The notes: a model not told the origin generated them from the letters alone. A stretch of DNA of 33,182 nucleotides from an uncultured Clostridia bacterium (GCA_944393615.1 CALYAQ010000138.1:1-33182), one strand, 5' to 3'; numbered from the stretch's first letter, positions 23,735 through 32,539 are shown. Translations and numbers: made by a program.

Positions 23735-24208
23735 GTGTCAGTAGAAAATATAAAAGAGTTATTTAAAAAGAACAATATTGAAGAACTAATTTTGCATAGT
23801 GAGGAAATTTCCGATACTGTTATCCATGCTGCAAAATTATTAGGATGTGAACCAAAGCAAATTGCAAAAACAATGTCATTTGTAGTATATGATAATCCAA
23901 TAGTTATTGTTTCAAGTGGAGATTCTAAAATAGATAATAGCAAATATAAAGCATATTTTAAAACAAAAGCTAAGATGATTCCATTTAATGAGGTAGAAAG
24001 GATAACAGGTCATACACCGGGTGGTATTTGTCCATTTGCTCTTAATGAAGGAGTTAGAGTATATTTAGATATATCTTTAAAAAGGTTTGATATAATTTAT
24101 ACAGGTGGTGGTGACGAACATACTACTATTAAAGTAAATATTGAACAATTAGAGAGGTATTCTAACTACACAGAATGGATAGATATTTGTAATGGTTGGA
24201 ATAATTAG
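23735..24208 (+). CDS. YbaK/EbsC-type aminoacyl-tRNA deacylase
   Basis: 157 residues, the usual size. The YbaK/ProX editing fold is shown by PKQIAKTMSFVV, the ITGHTPGGICPFAL loop and the C-terminal YTGGGDEHTTIKV. Known members hydrolyse Cys-tRNA-Pro made in error by prolyl-tRNA synthetase, so the place near cysS makes sense functionally, although they are separate transcripts. The start is GTG 23735 after GAGGGTGA; there is no in-frame ATG near. The protein is likely cytoplasmic. Confidence 0.9.
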   Translation: MSVENIKELFKKNNIEELILHSEEISDTVIHAAKLLGCEPKQIAKTMSFVVYDNPIVIVSSGDSKIDNSKYKAYFKTKAKMIPFNEVERITGHTPGGICPFALNEGVRVYLDISLKRFDIIYTGGGDEHTTIKVNIEQLERYSNYTEWIDICNGWNN

Positions 24209-24352
24209 TGTGTGGTTGAAAAGACTATATTTTAGTTGCATTATTTAGAGCATAGTTTTCTCAATTTACTTAGATTAAATTGGTAAATATTAATACATTC
24301 GTTCTAATTGCTTTCTTAATAGTGAAAACAAAAAATCTTTATTATATAATTT

Positions 24353-24368
24353 GTTTAAACTGTTAAAC
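24353..24368. promoter_or_regulatory. Candidate operator of the ArsR-type regulator
   Basis: GTTTAA-ACTG-TTAAAC, a perfect 6-bp inverted repeat just after a TATAAT (24342 region) and just before the ribosome site of the regulator gene. Autoregulation is the usual pattern for this family. Confidence 0.5.
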
Positions 24369-24384
24369 GGAAGGAAGTAATTGT

Positions 24385-24735
24385 ATGAATTCAAGACATG
24401 ATGAGCAAATAAATAGAATAAAAGAAGAACTCTTGGCATCTAGTAAAATTTTAAATGCAATTTGCGATGAGAATAGGCAAAAAATTTTGATTGTGCTTTT
24501 AGATAATTGCACAAAAGGAGGAATAAGGGTTGAGGACATTGCAAAGCAAGTAAACTTATCAAGGCCTGCTGTATCACATCATTTAAAGTTATTAAGAAAT
24601 GAAAATTTAGTTTCTATTGAAAAAGCTGGAACAAAGAATTTTTATCACATAATTGGTGGTGCCGAGATTCTAAAATTAAAAACTCTGATTAACAGTATTG
24701 AGGAATTTATAAATGAGGAGTTGAAAAATATATGA
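24385..24735 (+). CDS. ArsR-family winged-helix regulator
   Basis: 116 residues. ALCDENRQKIL-like start (AICDENRQKILIVLL), then VEDIAKQVNLSRPAVSHHLKLLRNENLV is a textbook ArsR helix-turn-helix and wing. The metal-binding CxC of ArsR/SmtB is absent from the recognition helix region, so it likely senses something other than arsenic or zinc. Start after AAGGAAG. It overlaps the flavodoxin gene by ATGA, so it probably regulates that gene. A palindrome upstream is a candidate binding site. Confidence 0.9.
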   Translation: MNSRHDEQINRIKEELLASSKILNAICDENRQKILIVLLDNCTKGGIRVEDIAKQVNLSRPAVSHHLKLLRNENLVSIEKAGTKNFYHIIGGAEILKLKTLINSIEEFINEELKNI

Positions 24736-25214
24736 AAAATTTAATTGTTTATTATTCTTATGAAGGAAATACAGAGGAATTAGTAAATGGTATGAAAAAT
24801 GTTATTGAAGCAGATGTTTTAAAATTAGTTCCCAAAAAAGAAAAAATAACTAAAAATTTATTTAGATTTATATGGGGTGGAATGCAAGTATATATGACAA
24901 AAAAACCTGAGCTTGAAGAATATCATGTTGATTTATCTCAATACGATAACATTATAATTGGTTCTCCTTGTTGGTTTGGTACGTATGCACCTTCGATAAA
25001 TACCTTTTTGTCAGAAAATAAAATAACAAACAAAAACATATATTTATTTGTTTGTAATGGTGGAAACTTGAGAAATACTTGGAGTGATTTTGAAAAAGCA
25101 CTTGAAGGAAATAAAATAGTTTCAAAGATAGATTTAGTATATCCTATAAAAAATGGAATTGAAGTTTCAAAGAAGCAGATAAATGAATGGATACAAAAAT
25201 CTTTATTGAAATAG
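24732..25214 (+). CDS. Flavodoxin
   Basis: 160 residues. N-terminal LIVYYSYEGNTEEL is the FMN phosphate-binding loop of flavodoxins (T/S-x-T/G-x-x-T). NIIIGSPCWFGTYAPSINTFL is the second FMN contact with an aromatic residue, and the C-terminal helix INEWIQKSL is typical. Low-potential electron carrier of the cytoplasm. Co-translated with the ArsR-type regulator; related to the two flavodoxins at 31853 and 32540, which are under a MerR regulator instead. Confidence 0.9.
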   Translation: MKNLIVYYSYEGNTEELVNGMKNVIEADVLKLVPKKEKITKNLFRFIWGGMQVYMTKKPELEEYHVDLSQYDNIIIGSPCWFGTYAPSINTFLSENKITNKNIYLFVCNGGNLRNTWSDFEKALEGNKIVSKIDLVYPIKNGIEVSKKQINEWIQKSLLK

Positions 25215-25321
25215 TTATATAGATTACAAAACATAGAGCATATAGTTAGCTAATAATTACCTGTTTGTATGATATATATGTTAAAATAAAATAGTAAGTT
25301 GTTGAGGAGGTAAGTAATATC

Positions 25322-25510
25322 ATGAATAGAGAAAAAATATTTAGAGTTTTAACATTCGTATTTATGATTGTAACTTTTATAGGTGCAGGATATGTATTAT
25401 TTAATAAAGGACAAGTAAATGCGGGATATGCTGTAGTTCCAAGTTTGTTTTGCGCTATATTTTCACAGTTAGCTATCTACGAAAAATTTAAAAAAGATAA
25501 AAATAAATAA
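25322..25510 (+). CDS. Small two-helix membrane protein, paralogue of 5253
   Basis: 62 residues with hydrophobic segments at about 8-26 and 38-53. It shares TFIGAGYVLFNKGQVNAGYA with the corresponding TFAGAIYV...NAGYA of the protein at 5253, including the NAGYA..P loop. GAGGAGGT precedes the start. In one transcript with the next gene, 25 bp downstream. Function unknown. Confidence 0.75.
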   Translation: MNREKIFRVLTFVFMIVTFIGAGYVLFNKGQVNAGYAVVPSLFCAIFSQLAIYEKFKKDKNK

Positions 25511-25535
25511 TAATGTATAGAGGAGAAATAAAATT

Positions 25536-25841
25536 ATGGAGTATGTTTTTTTATTGATTCTAGGTATCTATATTACTATTCTGGGTATTTTTAATTTAAA
25601 AGGCGATATCTCAACAATTCATTGGTATAATAGATTAAAAATCACAAAAGAAAATGCAAAAGAATATGGTAAAGTAATGGGAATAGGAACTTCAATAATT
25701 GGAATATGTGTGACTATAACTGCGATATTACAAATGATTTTTAATAATGAAGCTATATGGTATATTACAGTTATTGGCATCGTAATTGGTTTGATTTTTA
25801 TGATTTATGGTCAATTAAGATATAACAAAGGCATTTTCTAA
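25536..25841 (+). CDS. Three-helix membrane protein, DUF3784-like
   Basis: 101 residues with helices at about 2-20, 47-66 and 73-92. A conserved-looking cytoplasmic segment ISTIHWYNRLKITKENAKEY lies between helices 1 and 2, followed by YGKVMGIGTSIIG. The layout resembles DUF3784-type small membrane proteins of Firmicutes, but I do not recognise it with certainty. Start ATG 25536 after AGAGGAGA. Second gene of a pair with the NAGYA protein. Confidence 0.65.
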   Translation: MEYVFLLILGIYITILGIFNLKGDISTIHWYNRLKITKENAKEYGKVMGIGTSIIGICVTITAILQMIFNNEAIWYITVIGIVIGLIFMIYGQLRYNKGIF

Positions 25842-25923
25842 AATACTTTATGTAATAAAAGTAAAGAATTATGATATAAATAGACTAACTGTATGAATAT
25901 CAAGAGTTTTTATAAAGGAGATT

Positions 25924-26424
25924 TTGTTTATTGGAATATTTGATAAGGTAAATAAAGATTTCTTGGCTAAAGCAAAAGAAAGAGCAAATCAATTTAAACC
26001 ACAAGAATTAAACGAAAGGAATGTTTTAGAAGTATTTAATAGATGTATAGCTACAAAAGATTCGAAAGAAGTTATATGGACCAATTTTATTTTCAAAAAA
26101 GAATTGATTACTCTAAAGATTCTGAACCAGTTATGTTTGATAAAGCTCAACTTCTAGTCAATCAAAAAATCGATTATCTTTTTGATCAGTTAAAAGATGT
26201 TAGAGAAGTAACAGGAGAATTTACTCCTAGCTTTGTTGCAGTAAACTATAATGGAGAAATATGGACAAGCGATAAACAGGGAATTATATTTTCTTTTTTT
26301 ACATTTAGGATATGCAAATTATTTATTTGATCCATTTGTAAGAATTTCAGCGGGCGATTTTGCGCATGTTCCTTTTATTAAATTTACTAGATCACTAAAT
26401 GATACTCTTTTCCATTTATGGTGA
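25924..26424 (+). pseudogene. Decayed gene of unknown family, two frameshifts
   Basis: Three open stretches in different frames continue one another: FIGIFDKVNKDFLAKAKERA...CIATKDSKEV (from 25924); YMDQFYFQKRIDYSKDSEPVM...GEIWTSDKQG (about 26070-26290); and HLGYANYLFDPFVRISAGDF...HLW with a stop at 26424. The second break lies in a run of seven T (about 26294). AAAGGAG precedes a TTG start. The reassembled product would be about 165 residues and soluble. I do not recognise it. Confidence 0.7.
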
Positions 26425-26480
26425 AAAAAGCATAAATCAGAATGGGAAGAAACTAAAAATCTATAACGAAAATTACAAGC

Positions 26481-26515
26481 TATAGAGCAGATAATGATAA
26501 ATTATCTGCTCTATA
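26481..26515. repeat. Perfect 15-bp inverted repeat
   Basis: TATAGAGCAGATAAT (26481-26495), loop GATAA, exact complement 26501-26515. There is no T-run, so it is not a standard terminator, though it could still end the pseudogene transcript. Confidence 0.8.
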
Positions 26516-27199
26516 ACATTCAAGGAATCTATACTAGGGGGATAATTTTATGATGTTAGTACCGTCAAAAGTTAATTGAATAAAGATGAGTTAAAAAATT
26601 AGAAAGATTGACAATTAGTTTTTTGATTATGCAGAAAATATGGTAGAATAACATTAGATAATGACAATGAATAATTGGGTAAAAGAAACGAGAGAAGTGT
26701 ATGCTATCCATTGTGATACTGAAATGGAGAAGGTGTGTATCAAAATCTTGGCTTGATTATATTATGTCCCTGGACCTTTTTGTATAAGATCCTGATAAGT
26801 AGACAATTTTACAATTCATTTTTATCTAGAGATGTTTTTCAAAAAATATTGAATATTACTATAGAATATGCTAAATTTAAAATGAAGAGAGCAATAATAT
26901 TATTAAATTGTATATAATATTATCATTAGAAATGGCAATAAAGCAGTAAAACTGGATATAAATTGGAACTAAAAAGGAAAATTTTATAAATAATTTATTT
27001 ATTAAAATTAAAATTCTATTTTACATTATTGATATATATACACACTTTAAGTATTATTGAATTTGCTATAAGTTCAGATTATGAAGAAGTATATAATCAT
27101 TCAATTTGCGAAGAATTATTTAAAAAGATAATATACAAATATGAAATATTATACGGAGTCGAAAGAACTCTAAGAATCATTAGAACAAAGGAGAAAAAT
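26516..27199 (+). other. Gene-free stretch with coding remnants
   Basis: No intact gene in about 680 bp. A 31-codon piece at 26661-26756 (MTMNNWVKETREVYAI...) and a 60-codon open frame at 26735-26917 look like debris. The frame of the large downstream gene is open from 26990 without a ribosome site; residues ...YEEVYNHSICEELFKK... look protein-like and may be a relic joined in frame to it. Confidence 0.4.
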
Positions 27200-30049
27200 A
27201 TGGAAGAGAAGGGTTTAGTAAAAAAAGAATTAAATTTTCTGCAAAGAATGCGAAAATCACTTTATTTAAGAGGAATGAATCCAGGAAAAGCAAATAGATA
27301 TTATTCATTACCAGATTATTTAAAACAAGATGAAGATGTAATAAATATTGTGGTTGGGGAAGATGAAGAACTTATAAATAGTATTCCAGTAGGATATGCA
27401 AAAAAAATATTAAAACAAGCTCCACAATTATTAAGTAGATTTTATGATATCATAGTTTTAAATCAAGTCTTTAATGAAAATCCAGAATTAATAACATATT
27501 ATGAGAGTGGAGGGGACGTAAATGGTATATATAATTTAATATATAATGAAAAACTTGAAGGCAAAAAAGAATTTATAAAGTATTTAAGTAAAGAATTACA
27601 AATGAAATTACTAACTGACGATATTGAATATATGGATGTTGTTCCTGGCGGTATAAATTTTGGGTCTAGAGATTCAAAAAGATATGGTTCTTTTTATAAA
27701 CTGAAAAAATATTTAGACCAATTTTCTGGAGATGTTATAGTTACTTTAGCAATGGAAGAAGATTTAAGAGTTCGAGAAGGGAAGATAAGACGAAATAAAG
27801 TTGCGAATTTTGATATTCAAAATTTATCAGCTGAAACACAACTCAAATTATTATTAATAAGTCATGACTTTGATTCAGAGGTTTCTGATGACGTAATGTT
27901 ACGATTTGTTAATGGAAACCCATTACTATTCGATAGAATGCCAAACAAATTAAAACGACAAATCTTCCCTGAACTATTACCTAAAGGATTTAATATAAGA
28001 AATTTTGAAAAACCTGAAAAAGCGATTGAAAGAATTGTTTTTTTAGGAGGGACATCATATATAGAGAAAGAAAAAGTTACAGATATTAGGAATGATGATT
28101 ATATCTGGGAAATGGGGCAATTCGATCCATCATTAGTTACATTAATTCCAGACACCATGCAAAATATAAGAAATAGTATAAGAAATGAATATTTAGTAAG
28201 AAATTTTTATAACCATACTGTTAGAACTACTGGGCAAAATGAACTTACAGAATATTTAGAAAGGTTAAGCTCAATGGATGGAATCAGGAGTTATGATTAT
28301 TTATATAGACAACAAGGGATAGAAACAATAAATAGAGTTGTAAAGATGCTTCTAAATGATGATATAATGAGGGCTGTTCCGGGCAGTACTATTTTAGATT
28401 ATGCTCAAAATCCATCTCAAAAAAAATTAGTTGAAATAATAAGAATAGCATATGGAGATACTTCAGCTAAAATTTTAGAAGATAGACCCCAAATAAGTAT
28501 AGATTTAATACCAAATTTGTATATTTTCAAACCGGAAATTGTTAATGAGTTTGGGATAGGTGCTGTACATGCTAATTTATCGTACAATATGGAGCCTACA
28601 TCTGGAATTTTATCAGAAATTGCTAGAAAACCAGAATTAATGCAACAATTTAAAATGTTTAATGAAACTATGCAGGGAAATTTTCCAGATACAGCTGTTG
28701 GGTTAAAAGATAAATTAACATCTTTTATTAAATGTAGAGAATTAATGAAAAATGTTGATTTTAGAAGTTTGACAGAAGAGCAAAAAGAAACTTTACAAAT
28801 TGCTTTAATGGATTCTAATAAAAGAACGGAATCTGAATTAGTAGAATTTCCTAAAAATTTAGAAGATTTAGAAAACTATAATCAAAAAAGAAATGCTTTA
28901 TATTATGAGGCAATAACAAAAGAAACAGATATTAAAAAGTTAAAACAATTAATAAGTAGAAGATTCTTTGGACTAGATTACAATCTTGACCCACATAATA
29001 TAGAATTAAGTAATCCAAGTGTTTGGGGAATGGTTCATTTTTATAATTTATGTAAATTTGTTAATAATCCAATTACATTGCAAGGTGAAAAATTTTCTGA
29101 AGAAGAATTAGATGCCTTAGAGCTATTAGATATTTTTGCTCAAATAAATGAACCGGAGATATTGGTAGAATTGGCACAAGAATTATCTAAAAATGGAAAT
29201 GTAGTAAACCCTATTACATATAGAACATTACAAGAAAAAGTCCCTATGCAATATAATTATGAAATGGTAAATGCTTTATTAACACCAGAAAAAGCAATGA
29301 AAATGGTTGAAGATGGTGTTCCAGGTATTGAAATGAAAGAAATTGATGGAGTAAAAGTTATATTTTTGAATGGTGTAGATTTTAAGTTATATGTATCAAA
29401 TCCATTTATGAATAATTCTGGTGTAGGAACTATTACAAGCGAAAGTTTAGCAAAAGAGTGGAAGGAAAAAGAAGATGGGATAAGTACATTTTCAGGTTGT
29501 GTTATAGATCAAGGGGAAGCAACATCTTGTATTAAAAAAGGAGAATATGGTCTAGGCTTTTCTAATATAAGTCCATATCAAATTGTTGGAATGGGAATTA
29601 CTGATATACACATCAGCCATAACAAAAGACAGCTGTCACCATATACTACAGAAGGTGTAGGTGTTTTATATGATTATCCTGAAGAATTTATGAAAAAATA
29701 TGCAAGAAGATTACACATTAAAGATCCGTATTCTGACATGTGGCATCCATATGATGAAATGGCGATGCTAAGAGCTGAAAAATGTTTATCAAAAATAAAA
29801 GAAGGTACTTTCGGCGGAAAAATTTTAGCTGATTATATATTTATGAATGGAACTAAAGTAGATTGTGCAGTAGGTCAAGCGAAGGAATGTGGAATAAATT
29901 TTGTGTTTGCATATGATGAAGAAAAATATCGAGATGTAGACAGAAGTAGAATGATTAGAGAAGAAAAAGAGAATCCTTCAAGAGAAGAAACCGAGTTTAT
30001 GGAAAAAATAAAAACTATTACAAGAGGTGACAATAGAGATGAAAGATAA
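27200..30049 (+). CDS. Large protein of unknown function (949 aa) with helical N-terminal region and distinct C-terminal domain
   Basis: The start is set at ATG 27200, after AAAGGAG; the frame extends further upstream without a ribosome site. There is no signal peptide or membrane helix. Residues ~1-740 are helix-rich with repeated short phrases of the type 'LP..LK....VI.IV......L..IP' and 'MPNKLKRQIFPELLP', suggesting a helical-repeat scaffold. The C-terminal ~190 residues form a separate domain: VGTITSESLAKEW, STFSGCVID (C767), C777, GITDIHISHNKRQLS, then HPYDEMAMLR (H849), ADYIFMNG and FVFAYDEEKYRD. A similar C-terminal order (Y[ND]E...R...PDYI...A...IP.V..D.EKY) recurs in uncharacterised Clostridial proteins. 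Catalysis cannot be claimed. It overlaps a 44-residue gene. Confidence 0.75.
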   Translation: MEEKGLVKKELNFLQRMRKSLYLRGMNPGKANRYYSLPDYLKQDEDVINIVVGEDEELINSIPVGYAKKILKQAPQLLSRFYDIIVLNQVFNENPELITYYESGGDVNGIYNLIYNEKLEGKKEFIKYLSKELQMKLLTDDIEYMDVVPGGINFGSRDSKRYGSFYKLKKYLDQFSGDVIVTLAMEEDLRVREGKIRRNKVANFDIQNLSAETQLKLLLISHDFDSEVSDDVMLRFVNGNPLLFDRMPNKLKRQIFPELLPKGFNIRNFEKPEKAIERIVFLGGTSYIEKEKVTDIRNDDYIWEMGQFDPSLVTLIPDTMQNIRNSIRNEYLVRNFYNHTVRTTGQNELTEYLERLSSMDGIRSYDYLYRQQGIETINRVVKMLLNDDIMRAVPGSTILDYAQNPSQKKLVEIIRIAYGDTSAKILEDRPQISIDLIPNLYIFKPEIVNEFGIGAVHANLSYNMEPTSGILSEIARKPELMQQFKMFNETMQGNFPDTAVGLKDKLTSFIKCRELMKNVDFRSLTEEQKETLQIALMDSNKRTESELVEFPKNLEDLENYNQKRNALYYEAITKETDIKKLKQLISRRFFGLDYNLDPHNIELSNPSVWGMVHFYNLCKFVNNPITLQGEKFSEEELDALELLDIFAQINEPEILVELAQELSKNGNVVNPITYRTLQEKVPMQYNYEMVNALLTPEKAMKMVEDGVPGIEMKEIDGVKVIFLNGVDFKLYVSNPFMNNSGVGTITSESLAKEWKEKEDGISTFSGCVIDQGEATSCIKKGEYGLGFSNISPYQIVGMGITDIHISHNKRQLSPYTTEGVGVLYDYPEEFMKKYARRLHIKDPYSDMWHPYDEMAMLRAEKCLSKIKEGTFGGKILADYIFMNGTKVDCAVGQAKECGINFVFAYDEEKYRDVDRSRMIREEKENPSREETEFMEKIKTITRGDNRDER

Positions 30050-30173
30050 TAGAATAGATAATACAATCTCTGTGTTTGAAGAGCTTTTTGAAAAGCATAA
30101 AGATGATGAAAATCTAGGAGAATTATATGAACAATTAAAAAGGCTAAAAGAAAAAAGAAAAAATAGAAAATAA
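30039..30173 (+). CDS. Small charged protein (44 aa) overlapping the large gene
   Basis: MKDNRIDNTISVFEELFEKH..., then a Lys/Glu/Arg-rich helix ending KRKNRK. It overlaps the end of the 949-residue gene by 11 bp in another frame, with AGAGGTGA at good spacing before its ATG, so it is probably translated by coupling. The whole product looks like one long amphipathic helix, suiting a partner or accessory peptide. Not recognised. Confidence 0.6.
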   Translation: MKDNRIDNTISVFEELFEKHKDDENLGELYEQLKRLKEKRKNRK

Positions 30174-30424
30174 ATAGTATAATTAAATTATATAAGAGCG
30201 TATAAAAATGAACTGAATCCAAAAAGTTAAAAGACACGTTTGATTAAACTTATATCAACTTTCATTGATAAAAGGAACTACCAAATTTATATTTGAAAAC
30301 TTATATTGTTGGAAAATATCAGAAACACCATGTAAAATATATGAATTTAGGTTTGACAACAAACAGAAAGATAAACATAACTATATTTTCACAAATAAAA
30401 TATAAACTGAAAGGAAATTAAAAT
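30174..30424 (+). other. Intergenic stretch with a possible coding remnant
   Basis: No intact gene. One frame stays open for about 50 codons up to 30407 (...KFIFENLYCWKISETPCKIY...) but has no ATG or ribosome site; it may be a relic. AT-rich, with a lone TTGACA at about 30354 lacking a well-placed -10. Confidence 0.35.
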
Positions 30425-31024
30425 ATGAAAGTTATATTTAAGGATAACATTAAGTCATATTTGCTAATATTGGTATTGGGTATAATAGCAGGGTTATCTG
30501 TGGTATTCTTTTGCGAATTTCCTAACAATGATTTATGGGCATTTTCTTATTGGAGTTCAGAAACTTTTGGTTTTTGGATGTTTAGCACATCCCTTATTGT
30601 ATTATTAAGTGAGAAAAGAAAAAGTGCGACCATAAACTCTATAATATATATTTTTATAATGTTCTTGATTACTACAATATATAAATCTTTTCGTTTATAT
30701 TGGAAGGGGTATTCTCCTTTTGATTCATTGTTAGACTTGCCATTAAATAGTATAACTGGATGGTTTCGTTATAGTTTGATACCTGCTATTATATGTGGCA
30801 TTTTAGGTGCTGTACTGTGGAATGGCAGAAAGAATAACTTTTATAGTAAAATTTTATGTGTTTTTCCAGCTTTATTTATTTTTGTAGAAACTATTGTATT
30901 ATTTTATAGTGTTTTTACTAATCATACAAAATTATTTTCAGCAGTTACTGATTTAATATGGCTTATATCGTATATGATATTTTTGAAAAATGAAGTTTTT
31001 ACAAAAAAGATAGTAGATAAATAG
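30425..31024 (+). CDS. Multi-pass membrane protein
   Basis: 199 residues with about six hydrophobic segments (10-30, 45-62, 72-90, 115-133, 142-163, 170-187). NNDLWAFSYWSSETFGFWMF in the first loop resembles the conserved start of DUF6518-type proteins; that match is from memory and uncertain. ATG start after AAAGGAAATT. Monocistronic, followed by the dispersed repeat copy B and a shared terminator. Function unknown. Confidence 0.75.
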   Translation: MKVIFKDNIKSYLLILVLGIIAGLSVVFFCEFPNNDLWAFSYWSSETFGFWMFSTSLIVLLSEKRKSATINSIIYIFIMFLITTIYKSFRLYWKGYSPFDSLLDLPLNSITGWFRYSLIPAIICGILGAVLWNGRKNNFYSKILCVFPALFIFVETIVLFYSVFTNHTKLFSAVTDLIWLISYMIFLKNEVFTKKIVDK

Positions 31025-31050
31025 TGCATATTACAATATTATTTGAAGGA

Positions 31051-31197
31051 ACAAAAATGAAAATCAAAAATCTTTGATTTTCATATGTCGAGCAAAGCTA
31101 GACTTTAAATATGGAATTTTTGTTGTTTCATACGGAAAGTATTTGGCAACATAGTTTGTTAATTTTTTATTACTTTCCTATGAAATAAAAAAAGATG
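31051..31197 (+). repeat. Dispersed ~150-bp repeat, copy B, with two hairpins
   Basis: Diverged copy of 21481-21632. It contains a perfect 11-bp hairpin (31058-31068 with 31073-31083) and a longer stem in which TTTCATA-c-GGAAAGTA pairs with TACTTTCCTATGAAA (about 31126-31185). It lies between convergent genes. It may be a miniature mobile element or a 3' processing element. Confidence 0.6.
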
Positions 31198-31220
31198 ACT
31201 ATGCTAGTCATCTTTTTTTT
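31187..31220. terminator. Bidirectional terminator
   Basis: A-run, GATGACTA, TGC loop region, TAGTCATC, T-run (31194-31201 with 31205-31212). It overlaps the last codons and the stop of the minus-strand MerR gene. Confidence 0.9.
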
Positions 31221-31611
31221 CTGAAGTTAAATTACTATAATATTTAGTTTTTCCTGCTAATACATCATTATAAAAATTTTGTTTCCAATCAATATAATCA
31301 ATACTTTTTTGAATTTCTTCTTTTTGTTTTTTTAAAGCTTGTTGTTTTAATTTTAAAATTTTTTGCCTTTTGGGTATTGAAGATTGACCTTGCAAGCATA
31401 GTTCTACATATTCTTTCATTTCTGAAATACTCATACCACAATTTTTAAGACAAGATAAACTCGTAATCCAAGCAATATCTTTATCATTAAAAACTCTATA
31501 ATTATTATTATCTCGTTTTACATTTGGAACTAGACCTTTGTTACAGTAAAACTTTAAAGTGTCATATGTAAGACCAGTCTTTTCACAAACTTGTTTCATT
31601 GAATATAACAT
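31204..31611 (-). CDS. MerR-family transcriptional regulator
   Basis: 135 residues. N-terminal winged helix SMKQVCEKTGLTYDTLKFYCNKGLVPNVKRD.NNYRVF is MerR-type (a 'tLRyYe..GLl' variant with FYC in place of YYE). A coiled-coil dimerisation helix spans about 75-115, and the effector end is short, with no metal-binding Cys pair. Ribosome site AGGAG is somewhat far from the ATG. It is divergent from two flavodoxin genes whose promoter has the 19-bp spacer expected for MerR activation, so it most likely controls them. The signal could be a redox-active or electrophilic compound. Confidence 0.9.
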   Translation of the reverse strand: MLYSMKQVCEKTGLTYDTLKFYCNKGLVPNVKRDNNNYRVFNDKDIAWITSLSCLKNCGMSISEMKEYVELCLQGQSSIPKRQKILKLKQQALKKQKEEIQKSIDYIDWKQNFYNDVLAGKTKYYSNLTSEKKDD

Positions 31612-31656
31612 TTTATTTACTATCTCCTAAAAATTTTTAAAAATTATTTAAACCGC

Positions 31657-31687
31657 TTGACCGTGTGTTACACCCGAGTTATACAAT
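31657..31687 (+). promoter_or_regulatory. MerR-type promoter with 19-bp spacer
   Basis: TTGACC (31657-31662), 19-nt spacer containing GTGT-GTT-ACAC, TACAAT (31682-31687). MerR-family activators are known to act on 19-20-bp spacers by twisting the DNA. A perfect TACAATC-T-GATTGTA palindrome (31682-31696) overlaps the -10. Confidence 0.75.
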
Positions 31688-31733
31688 CTGATTGTACAAA
31701 GAAAGATTAAATTTGTCAACGGGAGGAATAAAT

Positions 31734-31836
31734 ATGGAATATAGAATTAAGTATGGTTGAGTGGCTTGATAGTATGGTAAAATCTTGTACAGAAAATCAA
31801 GATTATGCAAAAAAAAGAATTGGTAATAAAAATTAA
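31734..31836 (+). pseudogene. Short broken gene in the flavodoxin leader
   Basis: GGGAGGA precedes ATG 31734, which gives only MEYRIKYG before a stop. In the next frame, MVEWLDSMVKSC...AKKRIGNKN runs to 31836. This looks like the two ends of an internally deleted or frameshifted gene, or a leader peptide. Family not recognised. Confidence 0.4.
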
Positions 31837-31852
31837 GAAAGGAAAATAAAAA

Positions 31853-32503
31853 ATGAATAATAACTTTATATTAATTATTTTAGCAATAGCAATGATAGGA
31901 GGAGGTTTATTTTTAAATATTCCCAATGAAAAAGTAGAAGATGATAATGCTTTAAGTAATATAGAAAATAATAGTATAACAGATAATGACAAAGTAGATG
32001 AAAATTCTAATTCAGATAAGAAAGTTTTGGTTGTATATTATTCAGCAACAAATAATACAAAAAATGTGGCAGAGATAATTTCTCAAAATGTAGAAGCAAC
32101 ACTTTTTGAGATAGAACCAGTAGAAAAATATACAAATGATGATTTAGATTGGAATGATGATAACAGCCGTGTTTCAGTAGAACATAATGACGAGAGTAAA
32201 AGAAATGTTGAACTAAAAACAACAACAGTTGACAACTGGTCCGAGTATGATACAATACTAATTGGTTATCCGATATGGTGGGGTGTTGCAGCGTGGCCAG
32301 TAGATAATTTTGTAAAAAATAATGATTTTACAGGAAAAACTGTTATTCCATTTTGTACTTCAACCTCATCAAGCTTAGGAAATAGTGGTAAATTACTTGA
32401 AGAAATGGCCGGAACAGGAAATTGGCAAGAAGGCCATAGATTTAGAAGTGGAGCAGATGAAGAAGATATAAAAACTTGGTTAGAGGATATTGGATTAAAA
32501 TAG
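31853..32503 (+). CDS. Membrane-anchored flavodoxin
   Basis: 216 residues. N-terminal hydrophobic segment (about 4-22) and a low-complexity Asn/Asp/Glu linker to residue ~55 place the domain outside the membrane. The flavodoxin domain follows: KVLVVYYSATNNTKNVAE (phosphate loop), YDTILIGYPIWWGVAAWPVDNF (FMN-stacking region) and TVIPFCTSTSSSLGNSG. Close to Flavodoxin_4-type proteins of Clostridia. Downstream of a MerR-type promoter and in one unit with the next flavodoxin. Probable role: FMN-dependent electron transfer or quinone/xenobiotic reduction at the cell surface. Confidence 0.9.
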   Translation: MNNNFILIILAIAMIGGGLFLNIPNEKVEDDNALSNIENNSITDNDKVDENSNSDKKVLVVYYSATNNTKNVAEIISQNVEATLFEIEPVEKYTNDDLDWNDDNSRVSVEHNDESKRNVELKTTTVDNWSEYDTILIGYPIWWGVAAWPVDNFVKNNDFTGKTVIPFCTSTSSSLGNSGKLLEEMAGTGNWQEGHRFRSGADEEDIKTWLEDIGLK

Positions 32504-32539
32504 AAAAATCAATTTAAATATAGAAGGAGAAAAATGTGT

